Positions 8,515-16,835 of a stretch of DNA of 64,000 nucleotides are shown in pieces. The notes below the pieces were generated by a model. That model did no database searches. It saw only the letters and a list, made by a program, of their open reading frames with translations, and had not been told where the DNA came from. A program made the translations under genes and the position numbers. This DNA comes from an uncultured Acidobacteriota bacterium (lineage in GTDB: Bacteria; Acidobacteriota; Blastocatellia; Pyrinomonadales; Pyrinomonadaceae). Location of the stretch: positions 1 to 64,000 of the forward strand of contig CALMAH010000012.1 of assembly GCA_937859595.1 (NCBI GenBank), in the 5' to 3' direction. The stretch's first letter is position 1. Each line of letters begins with the position of its first letter.

Positions 8515-9315
8515 ATGAAAAGTCTGTTGCTTGTCGCTACCCTTATCTTTTCGTTCTCCATTTCCGTTGTTGCCGACACGATCAGGCTTAAGGATGGCAG
8601 CATCATCAAAGGACGGATAACCGGATTTTCGGGCGGCAAGTTCACAGTGACGGTCGGTGAGGGGGAGCGCCAGCGAGTGTTGAACTTTGACGCGGCTGAA
8701 GTCGAATCGATCGAATTCGATGGAGCGGCCGTAACCTCTGCTCGAACATCTCCTATCCGTGTCGTAACGACAGACCAGACCATTTCCGGTTCGTCCCGAA
8801 CGACTCCCGAAACAGCCCAGCCAAGGGTTGTTACGTCCGACAGCACGGCGACGTCCACTCCGCCCGTACCGCGTCCCACTCCGCAGCCTACACCTCGGCC
8901 CGTCGCAACTCCCGTCCCAACAACTCGGGCGTCAACAGCTCAACCGATCGAGATAAATGTCAGGGTTCTGGCGGACGACACCAATAATGGCTGGACAAAC
9001 TCCGGCTGGGTCGTAAGAAAAGGTCAGCGGATACGAATTCTCGCTAGCGGCGAGGTTTCGCTTGGCGGAGGCGTGATGACCGGGCCGTCGGGCCTCTACG
9101 AAGCCGAAGACAGTGAAAAATTGATGCCGGCAGTTCCTACCGGGGCTCTGATCGCGGTGATCGGCGACGACAACAACGACTTTATTTACATCGGCCGTGA
9201 ACGTGAGTTCGTTGCGCAGCGAGACGGCGCCCTTTTCCTCGGGCTGAACGAAGGTGATCTCAGCGACAACACAGGGGCCTTTGAAGTCCGAATCGAGATC
9301 TCACCCGAGAATTAG
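8515..9315 (+). CDS. Secreted protein with LecA (PA-IL)-like domain
   Basis: About 266 residues. ATG at 8515 is preferred over 8491 because CCGAGGAA precedes it at proper distance. Residues 1-20 form a signal peptide. Residues 21-70 form a small beta domain (DTIRLKDGSIIKGRITGFSG) that recalls the SH3/LSm-like domains of acidobacterial secreted proteins. A Pro/Thr-rich linker spans about 95-145. The C-terminal 115 residues resemble the galactose-binding lectin fold of Pseudomonas LecA (VRVLADDTNNGWTNSG, GNFxIxIG-like FIYIGRE, LGLNEGDLSDNTGAFEVRI). Sugar or metal binding is a family inference. The product is probably envelope-attached or secreted. Confidence 0.85.
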   Translation: MKSLLLVATLIFSFSISVVADTIRLKDGSIIKGRITGFSGGKFTVTVGEGERQRVLNFDAAEVESIEFDGAAVTSARTSPIRVVTTDQTISGSSRTTPETAQPRVVTSDSTATSTPPVPRPTPQPTPRPVATPVPTTRASTAQPIEINVRVLADDTNNGWTNSGWVVRKGQRIRILASGEVSLGGGVMTGPSGLYEAEDSEKLMPAVPTGALIAVIGDDNNDFIYIGREREFVAQRDGALFLGLNEGDLSDNTGAFEVRIEISPEN

Positions 9316-9521
9316 GCCTGAAGAGGTTTAGAAACGACTATTCGCTGCAGATCGAGCAATAGAAGCTCGAGATTTGCATCAAGCTAATGGGAAATATTCC
9401 TATTTATAGAGGTTTGATCGGCTGCCGAGCCCGGATATTCTTGATCTATCATTTTAAGGTAATCACTATAAAGCCCGCACACGGGCCATTGTTCAAATCA
9501 ATTTTCACGCGAGCCTAAAGT

Positions 9522-10952
9522 TCAAACAAACATCTTCCCCGGGTTAAGGATCCCTTTCGGGTCAAAGGCCTTTTTAATGGCTTTCATTATTTCCAGGGTG
9601 GGGCGATCAACGGCGTAGTCCATATATTGGGCCTTTACGTAGCCGATGCCGTGTTCACCGGAGATGGTGCCGCCGAGTTCGACAGAGAGTTGGAATGTCT
9701 CGGCAACGCACAGACGGGCGCGGGAAATTGCCTCGGGGTCCTCGCGGTCAACGACAAAATTGACGTGTATATTTCCGTCACCTGCGTGGCCGAAGTTGGC
9801 TACAAAAGTATCGTGCTTTTTGCCGATCTCCTCGATCCTCGCTACGAGTTCCGGCACCTTGGAGCGGGGCACAACGACGTCCTCGTTGATCTTCAGCGTG
9901 CCGTATTTCATCAGAGAAGGCGAGATGGCGCGGCGGACATCCCAGAGCTTGTCCTCTTCCTCTTTCGATCTCGAACGAAGAATGCCAAAGCCGTCGTTCT
10001 CGGCAATGATCTTTTCGATCATAACGGCCTGTCGCTCGACCTCTTCCCGCGAGCCGTCAACCGCGACAAGCAATATCGCTTCCGCCTCGCGCGAGAGCCC
10101 AAAAGCGAAATTTTCTTCGACCGCTGCAACACAAAACTTGTCGATGACCTCCATCGCCATCGGCAGCAGTCCGTGCGGCGTGAATTTGGTCAGCACCTGG
10201 CAGGCGGCTTTCATCGAGTGGAAATTTGCACGGACGGTGGATGTCGCTTCGGGCATAGGGAGCAGTTTGAGAGTGGCCTCGGTGATGATGCCCAGCATTC
10301 CCTCAGAGCCGCACATCAGGCCCGTAAGGTCAAAACCGACAACGTTCTTCACCGTCTTGCCTCCCGTGCGGATCACCTCGCCTGTAGCGGTGACGACCTC
10401 AAGACCGAGTACATGATGTTTGGTAACGCCGTACTTCGGCGTTCTCATCCCGCCTGCATTCTCGGCGATGTTGCCGCCTATGAAGGAATCTTTGTACGAT
10501 GCGGGGTCGGGAGCGAACATCAGGCCGCGTTCTGCTACGGCCTGCTGCACATCGAATGTGGTGAGTCCGGGCTGGCAGGTTATGTAGAGATCATCGACGT
10601 TTATTTCGATGATCTGCTTCATTCGGTCGGTGCCGATCACGATGCCGCCATCGACAGGGACCGCACCGCCCGTGTAACCGACACCGCCGCCGCGTGCCGT
10701 TACCGGAAAGACGACCTCATTCGCGAGTTTGAGGATCTCGACCATCTCCGCGGTCGATTCGGGAAACACGACGGCCTCGGGCGGGAACTTTTCCTTTACG
10801 GCATCGGCCCCGTATGGCTCAACCCGCGTTGGATCGACAACTAGATTTTCGTCACCCACGATGGCACGCAGGCGTTCCAAAACCTCAGGCTTAGATGCGT
10901 TCGTCGTTTTCCGTCCAGAAGAGTTGAAGTGTATCGACTCAAACTCTGTCAT
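9522..10952 (-). CDS. FAD-linked oxidase, glycolate/D-lactate dehydrogenase GlcD type
   Basis: 476 residues with an N-terminal FAD_binding_4 (PCMH) domain (about 50-230) and a C-terminal FAD-oxidase_C domain ending in GEHGIGYVK and FDPKGILNPGKMF. This family oxidises 2-hydroxy acids such as glycolate or D-lactate; substrate cannot be assigned from sequence alone. Stand-alone GlcD-type enzymes without GlcE/GlcF usually act as D-lactate or D-2-hydroxyacid dehydrogenases. The start codon overlaps the stop of the upstream carboxylate symporter gene (10949-10952), so uptake and oxidation of an organic acid are probably coupled. Confidence 0.93.
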   Translation of the reverse strand: MTEFESIHFNSSGRKTTNASKPEVLERLRAIVGDENLVVDPTRVEPYGADAVKEKFPPEAVVFPESTAEMVEILKLANEVVFPVTARGGGVGYTGGAVPVDGGIVIGTDRMKQIIEINVDDLYITCQPGLTTFDVQQAVAERGLMFAPDPASYKDSFIGGNIAENAGGMRTPKYGVTKHHVLGLEVVTATGEVIRTGGKTVKNVVGFDLTGLMCGSEGMLGIITEATLKLLPMPEATSTVRANFHSMKAACQVLTKFTPHGLLPMAMEVIDKFCVAAVEENFAFGLSREAEAILLVAVDGSREEVERQAVMIEKIIAENDGFGILRSRSKEEEDKLWDVRRAISPSLMKYGTLKINEDVVVPRSKVPELVARIEEIGKKHDTFVANFGHAGDGNIHVNFVVDREDPEAISRARLCVAETFQLSVELGGTISGEHGIGYVKAQYMDYAVDRPTLEIMKAIKKAFDPKGILNPGKMFV

Positions 10953-12256
10953 ATCACTTCGTCGATCCTTTCATCCCAGGTCCGTTCCTGCGGCTCGCCC
11001 AGTTTGCCGAGCGACTTGGCAACTATCATAGAGACGGTGGCATCGCCAGTTACGTTTATGGTCGTGCGGCACATATCCAGCGGCCGGTCGATAGCAAATA
11101 TCAACGCCAGCCCGACCTCGGGAATACCGGCCTGGGCCAACACGATAACGAGCATGACCATACCTGCGCCGGGAACTGCGGCCGAACCGATCGATGCAAG
11201 GGTCGCCGTAAGGATAATACCGAGTTGAGCGCCGAGGCTGAGATCCATTCCGAATGTCTGAGCGATAAAGACAGCCGCTACGGCCTGATAAAGACTTGTA
11301 CCGTCCATATTGACCGTCGCACCGATCGGCAGCACGAAGCTGGCGACCTCATCATCAACGCCGAGATGCTCGGTGACCCGCTCCATTGTAACCGGCAGCG
11401 TGGCCGCACTTGAGCTAGTAGAGAATGCCAGCAGTTGAGCGGGTGCGATCCCGCCTAAAAAGAAACGCGGGGATTTTTTTGTAAAGGTCCAAACAAGAAA
11501 AACGTAGAAGAAATAGAGCGTTGCAAGCCCCAGCAGGACCGAGAATGAATACCATAAAAGGGCAATGAACAGATCGGTCCCGGGAGCTTCGGCGACGATA
11601 GCGGCGAGCAGTGCAAAGACCCCGAACGGAGCTGCAAGCATTATGAGGTCGATCATTTTGAGGATCACCTCATTAAACCCGGTGAAAAAGCTCTTTACAG
11701 GCCCTGCCTTTTCTGGTGGGATCAGTATCAGGCCAATGCCGAAGAATATGGCGAACACGATGACCTGAAGCATGTTGCCATTTGAACTCGCCGCAGCCAC
11801 GATGTTCTCAGGCACAAGATCCTCGAGAGCTTTGAGCGGGCCCGACGCTTTTTGCTGTTCGGCGGCCGTGATCCGCGCTCCGGCATCCTTTTCGTAACTG
11901 GATATAAGCTGGGTTCGCGTCTCTTCCGTTACGGCAGAGCCCGGCTTTACGATATTAACGATCGCAAGCCCAAGGCTAACTGCGACTATCGTGGTCCCTA
12001 GATATATCGCGATGGTCCGGAGCCCCATCTTGGAAAGCTGGGTAATATTGTTGAGGTCGGCAATTCCCTTTATCAACGAGCCGAGGATCAGAGGTATCGC
12101 GATCAGCTTCAACGCATTGATAAAGATCGTACCAAATGGTTTGATCCAATCGACGATAAAATCCTTTCCCCATTCGACTTGGATCAGCGCGGCAGCAAAC
12201 GCCACACCCGCGGCCATTCCGATCAAGATCCGCCAGTGAAGTGCCAATTTTGTCAT
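10949..12256 (-). CDS. Dicarboxylate/amino-acid:cation symporter (DAACS family)
   Basis: A GltP/DctA-type sodium or proton symporter of about 435 residues with eight hydrophobic segments and two hairpins. Hallmarks are the serine-rich hairpin AFSTSSSAATLPVTM, the TM7 motif GATVNMDGTSLYQ (NMDGT) and the TM8 motif IDRPLDMCRTTINVTGD. In the glutamate transporter family, Asp and Arg/Asn in these motifs contact acidic substrates. ATG at 12256 is chosen because the family begins near MTKLALHWRI; the longer frame to 12292 adds an atypical leader. It overlaps the GlcD-type gene and is divergent from a second DAACS gene. Confidence 0.93.
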   Translation of the reverse strand: MTKLALHWRILIGMAAGVAFAAALIQVEWGKDFIVDWIKPFGTIFINALKLIAIPLILGSLIKGIADLNNITQLSKMGLRTIAIYLGTTIVAVSLGLAIVNIVKPGSAVTEETRTQLISSYEKDAGARITAAEQQKASGPLKALEDLVPENIVAAASSNGNMLQVIVFAIFFGIGLILIPPEKAGPVKSFFTGFNEVILKMIDLIMLAAPFGVFALLAAIVAEAPGTDLFIALLWYSFSVLLGLATLYFFYVFLVWTFTKKSPRFFLGGIAPAQLLAFSTSSSAATLPVTMERVTEHLGVDDEVASFVLPIGATVNMDGTSLYQAVAAVFIAQTFGMDLSLGAQLGIILTATLASIGSAAVPGAGMVMLVIVLAQAGIPEVGLALIFAIDRPLDMCRTTINVTGDATVSMIVAKSLGKLGEPQERTWDERIDEVI

Positions 12257-12486
12257 GCAAGGAAGTTTCCACTTTTTTGCCCGACAAATCAAACAAACAG
12301 CCCTTTTCGGGTTTGCCTTGGCTGTTTTAAGTGATCTGAAACCCTTATTTTTGCTTATCTCGGCGAAGGTTGCCGCGCCCGGTTCGAAATAATACTCAAT
12401 GAGGCTCAGGGTAGCTTGTTAATGTGCGAGTTTTGCCCGATAATCCGTTAGTTTTGTACATCAATTTAAATGGTCGAAATAAGATC

Positions 12487-13902
12487 ATGAGCGGCAACGA
12501 AGACAAAAAAATTCCACCAGACGAATACGAGCAGGAACTCACAACCGATCTTGACGATGACACGCCGGACAAGCCGAAAGGCATGCCGCTGCATAACAGG
12601 ATATTCCTCGGCCTTGCGATCGGCGTTTTTGGCGGGCTTACCGCAAATCGGGTCTGGGGTGGCGATAATGAATGGGTTATATGGACAGTAGAGAATTTCA
12701 CCCGGCCGCTCGGCCAGCTATTTCTGAACATGCTTTTGATGATCGTGGTCCCGCTGGTCTTCTCATCGCTGGTGGTCGGCGTGGCCGGAATCGGCGACAT
12801 CAGAAGGCTGGGCCGGATCGGATTGAAATCGTTTGCCTACACGCTGATCATCTCAGCAATATCGGTATTTATTGGTCTCGGGCTTGCTAATACTATTCGG
12901 CCCGGTGAGCGCATCAGTCAGGAAACGGCCTCCGCGCTGAAGTCCGAATTTTCGAGTAAGGGCACCGAGGCGGCAGAGGCTCAACGCAAGGCGGCCGAAG
13001 CGGCAAAAGCAGATTCACCGCTGATGCAAGCGGTTAAGACAATAGTTCCGAGTAATATACTCAACTCGGTCGCGAGCCCGAGCTCGAACATGATACACGT
13101 GATGTTCTTTGCGCTCATCCTCGGTATCGCGATCACGCTTTTGCCTGCCACGGTTTCTGCACCATTCGTTGGGTTTAACGAAGCCCTCTTTGCGATCAGC
13201 GCAAAGGTGATCGACATTGTGATGAAATTCGCACCGTACGCGGTGGCGTGCCTGCTCTTCAACAACATTGCGCAATTTGGCCTGGAATTACTCCAGTCGC
13301 TGGGCTGGTTTGTGGCCACGGTGCTGATCGGGTTGTCGCTGCACTTCTTCGGCGTCTATTCGCTTTCGGTCTGGTTCCTGTCGCGGATCAATCCGATCGA
13401 GTTTTTCAAGCGGATCAGAACGGTGATCCTCACGGCATTTTCCACATCGTCGTCAAACGCGACGCTCCCAACGGCCCTTCGCGTTTCGCACGAGAATCTT
13501 GGCGTGCCGCGGGAAATAAACAGCTTTGTTTTGACGGTCGGCGCGACTGCTAACCAAAACGGCACGGCACTCTATGAAGGTGTCACAGTCTTGTTTCTAG
13601 CACAGCTTGCCGGAGCCGACCTGACGTTCAGCCTGCAGCTTTCGGTTGTATATCTCGCGATCCTCGGCGGTATCGGGACAGCGGGTGTTCCCTCCGGTTC
13701 GATTCCGTTTATAATTGGTATTCTGGTAATGATCGGCATTGATCCGGCCCTTATAGCCATTATCATTGGTGTCGATCGTCTCCTGGATATGTGCCGAACC
13801 ACGCTGAATGTGGTCGGCGATATCACGGCCGCCACCTTCGTTGCTCGAAGCGAGGGGTATGAACTCCTGAAAGTACGTGAAGACGGGGGCCCTGGCTTAT
13901 GA
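12487..13902 (+). CDS. Second dicarboxylate/amino-acid:cation symporter
   Basis: About 471 residues counted from MSGNEDKK at 12487; an upstream in-frame ATG at 12424 is less likely. An acidic, soluble N-terminal extension of about 35 residues precedes the first membrane helix. Family hallmarks are AFSTSSSNATLPTAL, TVGATANQNGTALYEG and GVDRLLDMCRTTLNVVGD. The TM7 motif is NQNGT rather than the NMDGT of the neighbouring paralogue, which suggests different substrate or cation use. It is transcribed divergently from the 10949-12256 symporter. No strong ribosome-binding site was seen. Confidence 0.92.
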   Translation: MSGNEDKKIPPDEYEQELTTDLDDDTPDKPKGMPLHNRIFLGLAIGVFGGLTANRVWGGDNEWVIWTVENFTRPLGQLFLNMLLMIVVPLVFSSLVVGVAGIGDIRRLGRIGLKSFAYTLIISAISVFIGLGLANTIRPGERISQETASALKSEFSSKGTEAAEAQRKAAEAAKADSPLMQAVKTIVPSNILNSVASPSSNMIHVMFFALILGIAITLLPATVSAPFVGFNEALFAISAKVIDIVMKFAPYAVACLLFNNIAQFGLELLQSLGWFVATVLIGLSLHFFGVYSLSVWFLSRINPIEFFKRIRTVILTAFSTSSSNATLPTALRVSHENLGVPREINSFVLTVGATANQNGTALYEGVTVLFLAQLAGADLTFSLQLSVVYLAILGGIGTAGVPSGSIPFIIGILVMIGIDPALIAIIIGVDRLLDMCRTTLNVVGDITAATFVARSEGYELLKVREDGGPGL

Positions 13903-13960
13903 CCGGCTTTTTGCGGTAATCGCACTATTCATGTCTTGATCGAAGAAGAAGAGGTTTAGT

Positions 13961-14668
13961 ATGTTTCCGATAGGCGACGACAATTCCGATATCACGATCA
14001 CCCCGTTCGTCAATTACATTTTTCTTGGGTTGAACATTCTCGTGTTCGTGCTTCTGCAGCAAATGGGGACCGGAGATGGTTTCACCTACGCCTATTCGCT
14101 AGTACCGAAGGAGATCACGACGGGAGTTGACCTCGCCGGGGCACAGATCGTCCGAGACTCGTTTGGGAACACGGCCCAGATACAGCATTATTCCACGCCG
14201 CTTCCGGTTTATTTTAACTTCCTCAGTTCGATGTTCATGCACGGAAGCATTGCCCACATCGCCGGCAACATGCTCTTTCTCTGGATATTCGGCGACAATC
14301 TGGAAAATCTTTTGGGCCACGTCCGCTTTGCCCTTTTTTATGTCGCGTGCGGATTTCTTGCCGCTGTTGCTCAGATCGCGACAGACCCCACTTCGGTCAT
14401 ACCGATGTTGGGTGCTTCCGGTGCGATCTCCGGGGTTCTTGGCGGCTATGTGCTCTTGTTCCCACAACGAAAAGTACGTGCAATAATCTTTAATTTTCTT
14501 ACCACGGTTCCTGCGATAGTTGCGGTTGGGATATGGATCGCCTACCAGCTTATTCTCGGGATTATGACGCCGGCAGGTACGGGTGGTGTAGCATATGCGG
14601 CACACATCGGCGGATTTTTCGCGGGGTTGGCGTTGATCAAGGTGTTTGCTTGGGGCCGCGAGGTATAA
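13961..14668 (+). CDS. Rhomboid-family intramembrane serine protease
   Basis: 235 residues with six to seven hydrophobic segments. The catalytic serine is S153 in GASGAISG and the catalytic histidine is H215 in AAHIGGFFAG. The HGSIAHIAGNM motif (H94, H99, N103) supplies the oxyanion and structural residues. The loop between TM1 and TM2 is long and polar. Rhomboids cleave membrane-anchored substrates; the target is unknown. GAAGAGG-like purine-rich sequence (gaagaagaggttt) precedes the ATG. The gene is 58 bp behind the symporter, so it may be co-transcribed. Confidence 0.93.
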   Translation: MFPIGDDNSDITITPFVNYIFLGLNILVFVLLQQMGTGDGFTYAYSLVPKEITTGVDLAGAQIVRDSFGNTAQIQHYSTPLPVYFNFLSSMFMHGSIAHIAGNMLFLWIFGDNLENLLGHVRFALFYVACGFLAAVAQIATDPTSVIPMLGASGAISGVLGGYVLLFPQRKVRAIIFNFLTTVPAIVAVGIWIAYQLILGIMTPAGTGGVAYAAHIGGFFAGLALIKVFAWGREV

Positions 14669-14684
14669 AAATACGATAGTGCTG

Positions 14685-15794
14685 TTAAGGTAACACCGAT
14701 TTTTCGGAAAGCAATAGCCCCAGGAAGTGCTCATCGTCAAACTTTGCCAATCGCCCTTGCCTGACTACCAACAACCCTCGTGATCGTATGACGTAAAGCC
14801 GTTGGTTCCCGCCACCCGCGGCGGCAAAAACATCGTGTGGTAGGTCACGCCCGAATCCGTAGCCCGAGACCCTCTCGAATGCTGGTTCCCCGCGCATGCC
14901 AAGGCGACGTAGAATGCCGCGCCGTCCCGCCCCTTCCACCCTTGCGGTCGTTTCGCCTCCATGATAGCGATTGAGCCAGAAAGTAATGCCATAGTTCGGA
15001 TTTGCCTCGCTACCCTTGTATAACTCCGCGAGTAGATCTTTCCGGATAACTCGCTTCCCTTCCCACTGACCCTCGTTCAGCAGCAGCAGACCGAATTTAG
15101 CCCATTCTCGCGTCGTCATGTATGCGCCGGAGGGAAGGTTAGGCTGGCCTTCCTGCTCGTTCCAGCGGGCGACACTGGCTCCGATCGGATCGAGTATCCT
15201 GCGCTCGAGATATTGCCGGACCGATTCGCGACGTGGAGCCAGCTTTCGCCGCATGACCTCTCCAAAGATCTGAAAGGCTGTCGCACCGTATCGAAATTCT
15301 TTGCCAGCATCGGCGACGATCTCACCTTTGATCGCCGCCGAGTAAGTAGGCGGTACGGCGGTCAGACCGGTCGTGACTCCACTGGTAAGCTGGAGAAGCT
15401 GTCGAAGCGTTATTTGTGATCTTCGAGGGTCATTTTTCCATTCCGTTATTGTTTCCGATACTTTTTCGTCAAATCCGGCGAAGAGTTTGTCCTCTATCGC
15501 GGCGGCCAATATTACACCCGAAAACGACTTCGTCCCGCTCGCAAGCGTCCAGGCCGTAGTCGCCGTGTGGCCGTTGTGATATTCCTCGAAAACAGTCTTC
15601 CCGTCCTTAATCACCAGGATCGAGAGTCCGCGATGCTCCCTCGAATAATTCGCCGCCTTTCTAAATGGCGGGTCGTCAAATAGTAAGGTCTGGGATTGGG
15701 TTTGGATTTGTGCTGACGACCCTTGATGGGCAATACGGGCAGCGGCAAAAACAGAAATGAGAATGACCGCCCCTGCAAAAATAGCTTTTCTCAC
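14685..15794 (-). CDS. Secreted serine hydrolase of the class C beta-lactamase fold
   Basis: 369 residues from the GTG at 15794, which has GGGAGGGA just upstream; the open frame reaches 15956 but the extra 54 residues look non-coding. A signal peptide or anchor (residues 4-20) is followed by the beta-lactamase/transpeptidase-like domain. The nucleophile is S86 and K89 in the SxxK motif ASGTKS. The second motif is FRYGATAF, so the usual YxN is altered. Family members are esterases, DD-peptidases or 6-aminohexanoate hydrolases; a true lactamase role is not supported. It is convergent with the rhomboid gene, 16 bp apart. Confidence 0.88.
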   Translation of the reverse strand: MRKAIFAGAVILISVFAAARIAHQGSSAQIQTQSQTLLFDDPPFRKAANYSREHRGLSILVIKDGKTVFEEYHNGHTATTAWTLASGTKSFSGVILAAAIEDKLFAGFDEKVSETITEWKNDPRRSQITLRQLLQLTSGVTTGLTAVPPTYSAAIKGEIVADAGKEFRYGATAFQIFGEVMRRKLAPRRESVRQYLERRILDPIGASVARWNEQEGQPNLPSGAYMTTREWAKFGLLLLNEGQWEGKRVIRKDLLAELYKGSEANPNYGITFWLNRYHGGETTARVEGAGRRGILRRLGMRGEPAFERVSGYGFGRDLPHDVFAAAGGGNQRLYVIRSRGLLVVRQGRLAKFDDEHFLGLLLSEKSVLP

Positions 15795-15998
15795 AATAAT
15801 CCCTCCCCGGTTCGCCCCCCTTTTACCGGTTGCGACGTTTGAATGGCCTCGCCATTTAGACTCCCCAGATGCCTTTTTGGTCGCCGATGGGGCACAATTT
15901 CCTGCGTACTTGGGGAATAACGGGCCGGACAACACCAATGGCGGCAACGTCATCAAAAGGTCGATTCTTGAGCAAATTTCGGATAATATCTATTTGTT

Positions 15999-16538
15999 AT
16001 GAATATCTCGATCGCCACAATAATATCCCGTCGGTCCTTTTTTGCTTTGCTGCTTATCCCAGCCTTTCTGATCTCTGTGAATGCCCAGGGCAACGAGGTT
16101 TTCTCAGATCCTAACGTCGACTATTCGTTTGATGTCCCGGACGACCGTTGGAAAATGACGGCCAAACCCTCTGTGACTAACCCGAACGTCGAATTTGTCT
16201 TTAATGACAGGCTTGACGGACATCTGGAAGTTCGGAAGATGACCTTTGCCCGAACAGTTTCTATGGCGGATATCCTCAAGGAAGAGGAACAGAAACTGCA
16301 GTTCATGCCCGGATTCGTTGCCGGACGTGAAGAAAATTTCGGGGGCCACCTGAACGGGGCGATCCTGAACTTTGAATTTATCAGGGCGGGACGTCCGATG
16401 GCTGGAAGATACTATTACCTAAGGTCAGGTGACTCGGTTTACGTTCTGCGCTTTTCGGGTATGCGCGACAGGCTCCGCTCGGTCCGTAACCAAACGGACA
16501 CCATCGCTCGCACTTTTAGAGTCCGGCAGGCGGGTTAA
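15999..16538 (+). CDS. Secreted protein of unknown function
   Basis: 179 residues with a signal peptide (about 1-29, ending VNAQG). The mature part reads as an alpha/beta domain of the kind seen in PsbP/DUF1795-like proteins: an early strand-rich half (DYSFDVPDDRWKM) and a later YYYLRSGDSVYVLRF strand before a helix rich in Arg. No catalytic motif is visible. It is transcribed divergently from the serine hydrolase. The function is unknown. Confidence 0.75.
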   Translation: MNISIATIISRRSFFALLLIPAFLISVNAQGNEVFSDPNVDYSFDVPDDRWKMTAKPSVTNPNVEFVFNDRLDGHLEVRKMTFARTVSMADILKEEEQKLQFMPGFVAGREENFGGHLNGAILNFEFIRAGRPMAGRYYYLRSGDSVYVLRFSGMRDRLRSVRNQTDTIARTFRVRQAG

Positions 16539-16698
16539 ACTCGGCATTATCCCGGTCTATCGCAGTTACTCGCTTCCCCGGCCCCCCTCAACCTTCAACT
16601 TCCGCATCTCAAACCAATTTTCCATCAGGGTGTTGACGCAAGTTGCCTGATTTGGTTACTTTTGTAGTGCCTCAAAGTCGCCCTTCTTCCCAAAAGGA

Positions 16699-16714
16699 TG
16701 GCATAAGAGTTGCT
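16699..16714 (+). promoter_or_regulatory. Sigma-54 promoter of the REC-GGDEF-EAL gene
   Basis: TGGCAT-AAGAG-TTGCT matches the -24/-12 consensus, with exactly ten bases between GG and GC. The predicted transcription start is near 16725, about 110 nt ahead of the coding region at 16836. The remaining 297 bp between genes (16539-16835) shows nothing else clear. Confidence 0.75.
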
Positions 16715-16835
16715 GTTTCATGTGGCTTGCCATGGATGGCGAACAGGCAACCTGGGATCTGGCATTGTTTGTTTGGGTAATTTTTCCCCCGGGACACTGT
16801 CATTCTGAAGCCTCCTGCGGAATTGTTGAACACCT

